A stretch of 64,000 nucleotides of DNA from Acanthaster planci (lineage: Eukaryota > Echinodermata > Asteroidea > Valvatida > Acanthasteridae). The stretch covers positions 620,001-684,000 of the forward strand of contig NW_019091461.1 of assembly GCF_001949145.1 (NCBI RefSeq), given 5' to 3'. A program made the translations under genes and the position numbers. The notes below the pieces were generated by a model. That model was not told where the DNA came from. It saw only the letters and a program-made list of their open reading frames with translations, and ran no database searches. Below are positions 11,671 through 23,600 of this stretch, one piece after another (the first letter of the stretch is position 1; each line of letters begins with the position of its first letter).

Positions 11671-14600
11671 TTACTGAAGCATGGGCGACAGCCAATCATA
11701 AATCTTGGTGCCCTTGAGGCAGTCGCCGTAGCTGGGATCGAACAGCTGCTCCAGGCTGTGAATACGGGGCAGCTCAACCTCAAAAGGAATCTGTAGAGAA
11801 GAAATTGAAGAAAAATCAGTTCTGTGCAAACTCTTGAGGAATAAACTTTGCTTGAAGTGAGTCAAGAGTGGTGTATGTGAATACAAACAGACTTGATGAA
11901 ATATACGCGGAAACATTCAAACGGGACTGTTCAAAACCAGCTGGCTTAACCCAACAGTACGTTTACCAAATTTTAGACTTTTGCAGAGACTTGACATAGA
12001 TTTGACTGCCTATTTAAGTTGAGCGTTCCTTATTTGCTTTCACTGCTCTGAGGCGCTTGGAATTCATTCCTCAGCGTATGAACAAGAGTACTGATGTGAA
12101 GTGTGTGCAAGCAATGCGATTTCTCCTGCAGAGGGGGGAGGGGTCATTTGCTTCCATCAGAGGGCATGGATGGACTCCGATGGACCCCCCTTCCCCCCAA
12201 AAATATTTATGGCGATCTTACGACTTGCTGGTCCTGCTGGTCTTGTTCTGGTGCTTTGTACTTCAGAAGTTCTTGTATGGTGTCCACACACTGCCTCAGC
12301 AAAGCCTGGGATTAAGAGTTAACGTGACTAAATGTGAAATTGAACAAAACGCAGTTGTTGAACGTGCGATTGTGTGTGGTTTTTTTCCTGATGATGTTGC
12401 AAGTTGATAGAGTTTGGTGAGCCTTACCTCTAGATTCTCATCTCGTTTGACCTTGGCTGACAGCTGCGTGATGCGAGCCGTTCTCTTGGACTTGCGGTTG
12501 GTGGGTTTCCCGGGAGTGCTGGTCCCGTCCTTGGAAGGTGCACCGGCGGCTGGGGTGCTCGGTGGCTTGGGCTTCTCGGCTGCAGCTAGGGAAATCTCGG
12601 CCTTCTGTCTCAAGACAGCCAGTCGATCGTGGAGGTCCGTGACCTGGGGCAGGGCTAGGGTCATGCAGCCGACGGTGGGCATGGGCGTCTCAGCGGTGGC
12701 TTTGGAGGGGGATGGTTTCGGGGGCGTGGCATTTCCGATGGCATAGAGGAGGAGAACCTGTCGGTTTGGGGTGCCATTAAGGTGGAGGGTGGAGGGCTGG
12801 TACCACTGGAGACAAAGCTCATTCTCCCTGGAGGGTAAGGTTTTATCCAATTCCTTTTTGGCCTCTTTCTTGTTTGAATCCTCCCCTGTTTTGCTGACCC
12901 AGCAGAAGACATTCTCGGGATATCCCTTGGCAGGAATGGCCAGCTCTGTTGGGGGACCACTGAATGGCAACACCAGGCCACTGGGGGGCTTACCTGCCTG
13001 GCAGCTGTCGGTGAACACGGGCAGGTGGCTGCGTAGGAACCCCAGCATGCTTCGCAGGCGCAGCAGGCCGTCGGCGCACAGCAGTGGCAGGCGCACCGCG
13101 TCGTGATTGATGCCCGTGTCCAAGCCACTGTGGTTGACAAAGCCCAGGTCAAAGCCAGCACCCAGGCTGCCGCTCTCTGCTGCTGCTGCCCCTTCGGGCC
13201 TGCCGGTGTCCGCCCCCGGCCCCATGGTGTCCAGGTTGCAGGTGCGCTGCAGGATGGCCGTGTAGCTCAGCAGGTGCACCCAGCTCAGGGCGACGGACTT
13301 CTGGGTGAAGGCTTGACCTGCAGGCTCGATAGGAGACAGTGAGGCTACAGAGAAGCCATCCTCATCTTCCATGTCTGCTTTGACTTCATCCAAGGTCTCC
13401 AGCCTGGGCTTATTAGCTGCTGGAGGGGAGACGCCACGCTCAACTGCGTACAAATTCAAACACCACTTTTCATTATAGTACTTCGAACACTGCTTTTTAA
13501 ATTCAGAGATCAACAGTTTGAAATTGTGGTGAACGTTGAAAAATTATAAAAAGTCAGAAAAAAAACCTGTCCACATAACAAATGCACGTATGAATTATTT
13601 TTAACTTTTAATTCAGTGGTTAATTAATTTTTAATTGATTTGAAAACAAAAATAACAGTAATACTGTGCAGAACTGAGCAAACATCAAACTGAAAATAGT
13701 AATGAAACTCATTATTTGAGGACACCTTGCATTTACCTCAAATAGCTTTACCACTTGCTGCCGGGTGCTTTTAAAAATGCAATGCACACATACAGGAGAT
13801 TTTTCAAGATTTTCAGTTTTCAAAATTCTTCAAAACTTCATCATTTCGTTTAATGGACATTTACGCCCACACGAATGACTCTTTGGTGGCTACTCTAAGC
13901 TGAAAGGCAACCTTCATTGACTCCTGAGTATTTCAGCCAGGCCTGCCACCCTGTAAAGAGAGCCCAGAATTGTGAGGTGTTGCGTAATTTCCTTTGTCCT
14001 GAGTGAATGCTAGTGGCGTCTTTTCAAACGCAACTGAATTAAAATGCAGCGGTGCTGTGTCGCTCATCAATGAGGCCCTGGAGCACTTTTGTCCGCGGAG
14101 CTAATCCGCAGGTGCGCTACGCCCAAAACACTGGTATACTGTTTAAAAACAGTGACAGATTACCTTCTAAAAAATGCAAGCCGAAAAATGATGGCTATTC
14201 CCAGCAGCAGGTCTTTTGTCACATGGACTAGCTCTTTTGTCCCATTTCGGGCACCCCGGCTCTGCATATAAACCCATGGTGCTCAAAACGGGGTTCCCCG
14301 ACAGCAAGTGGTTAACAGTAAGTTTAAGCAGATAATTCATAGTAATACTACCATTTAAGCTTGATAAAATTTCAACACTCCAAAAAAATCGATTTGTTTT
14401 GGGACTATTTAAATTTGTGTAAGACCTGGACTTAAGGGAGAGCTAAACTTTTTTGTTGATGTGGGGGGGGACCCTTACATACCTTTAGGAGTACTTGTCA
14501 GGTCCTGCATGACGAAATCTGGGATCAACTCCTTGACCTTGTCCTTCAGGGTCAGTGAGGTCAGCGACGGGTCACCCACCAGGAGGGCCAGTGACCGCTG

Positions 14601-17600
14601 GGCCGCGGCCACCGTGGTGGCAGCCCGCACGGCCAGCCAGGCGGCGGTCAGCTCCCTGCCGCGCTCAGCCGATGCATCCTTCAGGGCCAGGTCTCGCCTG
14701 GACGGTGTGGCCTTGGCAGTGGTCGTGGTGGAGGTGCGGGAGGGTTTCTTGGAGGCCGAGGAGCTTGGGCTCTGGGGAAGGATGAAGGAAAAGAGTTTCA
14801 CCTTTCAGAAAAAATTGATAAAGTCAGAAATCTCTAGACAAAATGTCCAAAGTATTACAATCTCTGCACGTGTTGAATATTCATCAATCTATGTGTTGCG
14901 GGTATTAAACAACATAAGTTTCCTTTCAAAAGACCAATACATAAAAATCGGATTGAATAAGATTTGACTCAATTACAAGAAACTTCAAGACAATGTCGCT
15001 GCACTACGGGAGCTTCACCGAAATTTCAGAAGGCTACATGAAACAGGTTACATGAAGTGCAACTGTGTCAAGCAATGCAGAAGTTCCATCACTGATGGTT
15101 GGATTTGGAGCCCTACCCTGGATTTTTTCTTCTTCTCTGGCAATGCTTGGACAGCGAGGGTTCTACCCTCCTCTCTCTCCGCTTGCTGCAGGTCGTTGAT
15201 GATCTTGAGTCTCTGGCCGGCACTGTCTAGGTAAAGCAGGGCTATCTCCAGGTAGGCCTGGCGGATCAGACTGTGTGGGTGGAAGAGGTGGAAGAAGCCA
15301 TGACAGGTGACATGAAGGGCCAGAATATCTTTGGGGACTGTCTATCACAAGATTGGGCAATTTTCAGATTATTAAAAAAGTAATTTAACAAGTGAAATTG
15401 TGTATTTTGTAATTCAGAGTGAGACGAGATCTGGGCCAGAGGGACATAGAAAACGATACAGATGTTACAGAATTTAAAAAAAAAATATTGTTGACAAAGT
15501 GCTAGACCAAACACACAAGTTGTCCAAGCATGTACTTCAAGGGTGACGCTGGTCACCTCTAAGTGCCCCAAAATGTTAAATGGCCTTGTTGCTCATTTCG
15601 TGAAGATGCCAATGCTTCACGTCAAGTACATGAAAGCATTAACTGCTCCTGGGTAGATGTAGATGGCATTGTTCTGGTTTGATTTGTCAAACTGGGAAAT
15701 CAACTCTTCGCTGGCCAACTCGGAGGACAATCACCTACCCTAAATCGTGGGTGGCAGCCATGCTGGTCGTGACAGCCTGGAGGAGTGTCCCTGCCGCCGC
15801 CCTGGGCTGGTAGCAGGCTCCACTGCTGCTGTTTCTGCTGCAGCGGGCCAGCTGCCGCTGCACTTTCCCCAGCTGCAGCAGCAGCTCGGCCAGCAGGCTG
15901 CCTTCCTGCCGGGCGCAGACCCGGCCGAGCTCCAGGCCCGTGGAGAGGACGCCGGCTGCTTGGAGCCAGGGGTCTGGGGTCAGGTCGCCAAGAACCCTAA
16001 GAAAAACAAATTTTAGGGCGAGATTTCAAACTTGAAAGGCTTTTACTATTTCAGACACAAACTTCCAACTGTTTTAACTTTTCACTGATGACAAATATCA
16101 GGACAACACCAGCAAAAAAAAAGAAATAGGAAGGAATAACCTGTAACCACTGAAAAGGAAACAAGGACAAGACGCAGTCCACAGCCAAAATAAAGGCCGT
16201 ATCTCCAATACTACTGTTTTTGATGAATTTTCTGGAATACAAATTGAACTATGATGGGTAAAGGAAATTAATTGCTGGACACGACATGCATCAGGAACAA
16301 TGTTCATTTTTCTGTAACTCTTTAAATCTCAACATCCTAGAAAAAAATCCACATGTATACAAATTTGATACTTTCACAGAAGAGAGTTTGTGCATATTTT
16401 ACTGGACGTTCCCCGACTGGGTTGGAAAGGCAACAAAGCCTCTGGCCAGCTGGACAGGATACAATTCCTTTGACTCACTTTGCACTGGTCTTGGCTTGTT
16501 CCCTGGTGGCCTGGCGGGCCAGGGCGTGGCCTATCCTCAATTTGGTCTTGGCCAGGTAGAGCAGGTGGGGTAGGTAGATGTTCTGGAGGGGGCTGGCGGG
16601 TGTTGACAGGTAGGAGATGGAGGTGTGTCGCTCAATCTTCTCACCGAGTAGCATCATCTGGTCGGAGAAAATCAGGAAACATCTCAATACAAGTTATGCT
16701 CAATCCAAGAAACTCTCGAAGATGTTTCTCCATTTTTAAGACCACTTTTCATGTCTGTAGCTTGCTCGCTTAGTAAGACAGCTGCCTTCGTAAGCAGATA
16801 CTTGTAGGTTCAACCTGTCTACACGTTAAACATTATATAAAAGTGTCTTTCTTGTGAGCTCTCCAGTTCAAAAATATGCCTTTGTCACTGTCCACCTGTT
16901 GCTTGTGACTGGTCTTGTGAATGGGCTTGAGATGATCTTGACAATAACACTGGTTACTGACAAGGGCCGGCATTTCACATCAGTAATGTCACAAGCATCG
17001 AGTCTGTGAAAAAAGCCAGATAATGCTGTAAAATACTACCTGACTGTGCAGAGTCTGCTGGGCCTCAGCGTAGGCAGCCAGGGTGCTCTCTGTGATGGGC
17101 GCCCCCTTCTCCTTGTGGTAGGCATGGGCGGCCAGGGCCTGGAGGTCGGTCAGCTGGATCTTCGCGAGAGCCAGCAGGAGGTGGCCAGGGGAGGACAGGG
17201 TCTGTTGCTGCTCCAGGAGGCTCACGACCTCCTGGGGATTGTCATAAATGGATAGGAGGGCAGTCAGAAAAGAGCTGGGAGGCCCTACAGACAAATTTCA
17301 GTATCCTAGACACTTGTAAAGTGACCCAAATATAAATGCCGAATTTGTATTGATAGAGTGCCCTCTGTAAATTGCGCCTCAAGGTAAGGAGTACGAATTT
17401 CAGAATTCCGATTATGAACAATACATCTCTTCTTGTCATAAATTTTAAGATTAAGTGGAGACTTACAGGCACTGCCACTGACTGTGTTGGATTTATTTGC
17501 TATACATCACAGCGACTCTCCTTCAAGCCAAGTCAATATTGTAATACACCGACGCAGTATCACAACTCAGCAAGCTGCTACCTTAAACACAAGAAACTCT

Positions 17601-20600
17601 GGTCTGTCTTCAGATCATCTCCAGCAGGCTTTAGACTTTGAGTCTTGCCACATCAGACCACTCGACCACATGTGCGCATGCTCCCGTTAAACGTCAAAAA
17701 GGCTTCTGAACTTTCAGATTCTCTGCCCACACGGTGGAGGGAGGAAATTTGAGCTCAACGGTGACCTACCTGCAGCGTCTGCTTGATGTCGTCCAGCGAC
17801 CGCCCCTCCTGCAGGTCCAGCAACGCCCCTTGCATCAGGAACTCCGCCTGCATCTCGTTATCCCCGCAGGCCTCGGCCTCCGTCAGGCCTTGCATGCAGA
17901 AATGGCGGCAGTCCAGGTCCTCTGATGGCCCACCGGAACCTGAAGAAAGAACAAACAAATTGTTGTAAGGCTTAGGAGCTACGTTTGCCGGGCCCTATCA
18001 CTTATTGATGAACTGTTCAGGTTTAGAAGTGGGAGGAAAACCGTCGATAAGTATTCTGTGGAAAACCCACAGAATCAGGTGGGGGCTGAACACATTTTGG
18101 CCTGGATCAAACCCCAGTTGCAGAGCTGAAACGTGAGGAAAGTACAATATTATGCCAACTTGACTGAAAACAAATGCAAAACAGAAGTGTCGATGTGATT
18201 TGATGCCACGTGACAGTAAATCTCTTCGGTGAGTTTGTGTCCCAAGTACCTGCCCATGGCTGAAAACAGAGCACGCATCTATGGGAAATGCAGAAAGCTA
18301 CTGAAGCTTCCACTAAAGTGTGTATGTTAATGCCAGCCCAAGCCAAGTGACTCAGATACAGCTGGACTTCCACAGAAGAACCCAGGAAAACTTCCCATTT
18401 CAAATAGCCTGCTTTTTCCATCACTTAGTTTCCACCCATCCGTCTTCCATCCACCCCCAAAAACCTCATACCCAATGCACATAGCTAAAATGCTACCTCA
18501 AACTCTCCAACAGCCTCTCGAATATGGATCCCTCGAGATCTACTTACTTCCGAGGAGACCCATTCCCCTGACCCGGCCCATCAGGCACTTAACCAGGGCC
18601 AGCCGGCAGTCCAACCACAGCCGGCCGTCCAGCCGGGACCGGCTCTGGAAGTTTTGGTATTGGTACTGGCTGGAGCTGTCCACCTCCAGGGGGGTAGGGG
18701 GCTCGGGCTGGGAGGCCATCTGGAACTTCAGCTTGCTACCCTTGAAGGACGACAGCCTAAATTATCGGGACAGGAGAGTAGGCTGGTTGTCAAAACTTAA
18801 CTCATACTCCCTTTGCTCTTTAGCTGGGACGAGAACTGAATAAACTGAGGGCTAAACTAATTTGGTAAGTCAACGCCAAGTTAAATTATATATGACAGTG
18901 GCTGTGCACTCTGAATCCACTGAAACACTGCAAAACTTGGCAATTAGATTCTGATGGTCTTACGGTAGATAGCCAGTTAATGTTGGATTTGCATACCCGA
19001 AGAAGCTGCTGGAGCCAGGTTTTTTTCCCCTTAAATTCTTCAATCTTGCAATTGCGCTTTGACCCAACCAAGCACGAAGCGTTAATACGTCAACCGAGGA
19101 AATGAAAAAAGAATTCTTATACAAGTGTCCACGTCCTCCGTGGAACAAATAAGGAAAGTATGTGTGTTCACACATCATCTGGTGTAAAGTGGTTAAGATG
19201 AATGTGAGAGAAGTGTTTTGCTCTTTCTGAAGAACACACAATTCTATCCGTAATTGACTAGCACCAAATTTTTGAGTCACAAGTAGTGAGAAACGGCCTG
19301 TAAACACACACTCCCAGAATGAACAACATCATTCCAGCCTCTCTGTTCTATCAAGTCTTACCAAACACAAATTAACAGCAGAAAACTTTTCCTGGCTTTA
19401 AAAACCACTAAAAGTATTACAATGTCTAACAAGCTACCTACAGTAATAAACGGTTTATATCTTCACAATATCTTCTGATTTCTAGAGCTGTTATGCAGAA
19501 CTTTATGTTTTGAAAATTTCTGTATTTAGTAAGAAATCAGCTCAAAACCAGTCGCAAACCATCACATGGCATTTTGCCCGGGAACCAGTTTTCACAAAGC
19601 AGATATCCTCTTATGATGAGCAAATTTCTCCTGCTTAGCAGCTCTCTGACACCAGGCGTTGTGTCCACTGACCTGCGAGGTGCCTTGAGCTTCTTGCTCT
19701 CTTCAAACAAGCTGCTGCCTTGCAGGGCCGTCATGGCTGAGATGACCACCTGGGCACCAGTAACCGCCAGGTGCAACTCCCTGTGGATGGAGGCCAGCTC
19801 CAGCTTGGCCAGGACGATGAGCTCCAGCTCGGCTGCTGACTGACCACAAGTCCCTGACAGGCAGTGAATAATCATCATCTATTTCGTAAACATCTACACT
19901 TCCCATTTCTAGGGAGGAAGGCTTTCTGTCACTCGGAGACAAATGCCTTCATTTACAAGCTCACACTGCCATGCAGCTGGGTTGTATGCCGTTAGTCCAA
20001 GACAGGAGGTTTGTTCACGACAGTTCTTTGGTGAGAGTCATAAAAACTCAGACTCGAATTTGGGATTCTGTGACTCAAATGGGACTCATGACTCCTGAAT
20101 TACACCTGCTCTCAAATACCCAAAAGCATTAAACTGACACCGAATTGAGGTCTTTCACAGTAATCCGTAAAGTTTTCGATATTCTTCATAAAGCAAAACT
20201 TTGTCACTAAAATACAATTAACCACCGTCATTAACTGACCAGGTAACGATACATGGCTTATAGACCTCTTACCTTGGCCCTGCATGATCTCTACCATAAT
20301 CTTCAAAGTCTGTTCAGCTGTCCTCAAAAGCCCTCCCTATAAATATAGCAATGGAAGAAAAAGATGGCACTCATTTTTTGGCCTTACAACATTCTCTTTG
20401 AACACAATGATTACTTAACATATTCTGCCAACAAACCTACAAGATGTCATCAGTCTTTAAAACTGTTGTCAAAATGACAAGTAATAATGGGTCCAAAAAA
20501 ATGCAAAGGGAAGTTTCTGAAAAGCCATTCAGGTGGTTTGCAGAGAAAACAAACGGGTTCGATTTATCTACCCATCACTGCCTGAGAGATGTAACCGACC

Positions 20601-23600
20601 TACCTTGACAGCCTCCAATGTTAGTGGTTTCTTGCCTCCGGTAAATTTCTTGCCTGTGTCTTCTGTTACGGTCAGACTCTCAACCGAGCCTTCCTCAGAT
20701 GCTAACCACAGAATAAATAACCAAGGAAGGGTGAATCAAGAGATGGGCTGGCTTCTTTCTTGGTTGGCCTTTTGGGATAAAACTACTGAATTCTACAACG
20801 GAGAGGTGGTTAGCTGATGATTTTTCTTGGTGTCTGAGCAAACCTTTCAGTGGAATGCAGACTGTGACATCACATTAAAAGGCTTATAAGGACAGTCGCT
20901 GGATTCCACTGGAGGGGAGCCATGGTCCATAGCCCCTTGACCTTTGACCCCTCTCCTATCAGGCCCATACCTGAGCCTACTCTGATCCAAGTGGGTGACA
21001 TTTGTTGGACATCCTCCGGACCCATGCCTTGCATCCTTCACGGTAATCTTGGTATGTGTCTGCTGTCTTTCGGGGCCTAAAGAAAACAAGTCTGGATATT
21101 TCCAACAATGGCATGGGTAGTTGAGTCAGGTGTTATATAGGGGTGGTTCTCAGTTCAGATACCCATGGGTATCCCGGCACGGCCCTCCTGTGGACTCGAG
21201 GCTTACCTCTATATCTTGTTTTCTGGGTCACAAGCTCCAGACAACGGGTTGTCTTCCAACGGTGGTGTGAGTGGCTAAAATGGGTATTTTATGGGGATTT
21301 TTCAGCGACCTGACAGGACTCCTGACCCATGGCTTACCCAAGGCATCCTCCACGGTGATCTTGGTGTGCGTCTTCTCCGTCTTCTTGGACACCACAGAGT
21401 TGGGCGGCTTGCTGATGGTGGTGCTGGTGGTTGGGCTGGGTTTCCTCTGGGGCGGTTCGGGGCTCGTACTGGTCCTGGACAAAAACAACACATCGTGGTG
21501 TAAATTCAATGCCAACTGGTGGTGGAATCCAGTGGCACACAGTGTGGCAGTAGGTCAAAAAAGGATCAAACACTTTCAATTTTTGATTTAAAATGTTTAA
21601 GCAGAAAAACATTCACATGGTTTCAAGATAAAGGAAATGAAACATAACTGAGACGGTTAAATTAGGCTGACAACTTCTAGTGTTCTGCTTATAAATAAGT
21701 ACAAATCTTTAAAGTATTTCTCGTGCTTCTCTCAAACTTTATCAAATTCTTGGCACATGGTCAAGAATGCACCTTGCTAAGAAAGGTCATTATCCTGAAA
21801 CAATGCCTGACATGATTGCAATTCATAGTCAGCGACATGTAATCTTACGTGACGATGTCTACGTCGGGCATGGCTTGTATTGTGGACGCAATGGCCACCA
21901 TCAGGTGCGCCTGGGCTAGGGACAGGTGACACGTCAGGTGGGGCCCGTACAGTGTGGCCAGCGAGGGTGATAGTCTCTTCTCAATCAGCGTCTCCAGCAT
22001 CTGGAAGGGAAGCCCACACGTTAAAGCCATTTTCTTTCTTGAGTTCCGTCAAAAAATTCTTCCTGAATTATATTTATGTCAAAGGACACTTAAGAGTGTT
22101 TAAATTTCCGTGTATGGTGTGACCCGTATTAAATCATGTACTTCAAATAATTTGAGAGTAACAGGGAAGCTTCAATTCAGTTACGGCAAAACAGTTTCTA
22201 CTGTACTCACCTTTAGATTGGTGGGTTCCATCAGTGGCTTGGCCGAGTTGAACTTCTGAGAAGACTTCAAAGAGAAATTGAAACCACATCAATGCACATT
22301 CTATCAACAATACCCCCTGAAAATACCCTAGCACTGAGTTAGGGATGACTTCCCTCGAGAAATAAAAACAAGAAACCCAGTGAGAACAGTTTTATTAGAA
22401 CAGCACTGGGGGAGTACTTACCATCTTGGACTCCACTTGACGGAAGTTGTTGTCGGCCGTCTGTGGTAGGCGTTCACCATGCAGCAGACGACCAAGGACG
22501 GTGAAGGCTTCACTGTACAGACTCAGGTCAGTCAGAATGCGTACCTGTGGAAATGGCCAAATACTGACCTGTCAATATCTGGTCACCCTGGAAAAATCTG
22601 ACAAAATCAGTAGAGTTTCTAGTTTGCCCAGTCACAACATGCAAAATGGCAAGAATGACTTGTTACCTTGAGGATGCGGCCATCCACTGCACGCTGAAGG
22701 TCCCGGCAGACAAACGTAGTCAGGTACTGATACAGTGTAAGCAGAGGTAAAACCTGTAGACAAGACCAGCACATACATAGGTCAAGGGGAGATTAAACGT
22801 CACCGTCTGACAAATGTGATGCAGGCACATATGATTGAGTCTTGAATGGACTTGAATCTGGCAACTGAATGTAGTTTTTGAACTCTAGGGTGTTCTTTGC
22901 ACTTGTGTATGCTCTTGCACATTTCACATTGATCACAGAATTGATGAGGAATTCTCGTTAAGGTGTAACACTTTGATCTCAGGGAAACCATTTGAGACTG
23001 GGTTTTGTATAAGCACACTTAGCCTAATGGCGGTCTACAGAATACAAAAGGCTAGCTGTGGGCTGCCTGTGATCAGAAGTTAAACAGATTATTAAATCTA
23101 GAAGCTTGGAGATCAGGCATATGAATGACATGTGAAATGCTGCGATCTTATAAAGACAACCACATAAATGCGACTGCAGTCAACTTCTTTATGAAAGGGT
23201 CTTGTGGGCTTTATAAATCACCTAGTTTCAATAAAAACCTTGTATTATTAGGAATTGAAAATGATAAATACAAGACGTGGAGGCTAAAGATTTCCTTCTT
23301 ATAAGCAAGATGTTGTACTAATAGCGCTCAGGGTTCAACTGTACTCACTTCTGATCATGCAACACAGCCAAGTGTACCACAAATGCACATACAGACCTCA
23401 GGTAGAGCAGGTGTCATGGACCCACATTCACCAAATTACCGAGACTAAAAAAAATGGAACGGGAAGAGAATGACATCACAATGTGAGGACCCACCATGAG
23501 ACTGTGCCTGCCCCTGGACAGCTCCTCGGCCACCCAGCGCAGCGAGGCCAGCAGCGTCCGGCCGTCGCAGCGGTAGCGATCCGACAGCAGGTCAACGCCG

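Noticed and set aside
11451-11717. 88-codon plus-strand open frame
   Set aside because: Overlaps the CFAP54 terminal exon in antisense, with no splice or family evidence.
14461-14967. 168-codon plus-strand open frame
   Set aside because: Antisense to CFAP54 exon 14771-14483, with an AT-rich tail from the intron and no splice support.
17232-17294. Upstream start of the CFAP54 exon at 17231 (acceptor near 17283)
   Set aside because: In the required phase it meets a stop (TTC TGA). The acceptor giving start 17231 keeps the frame.
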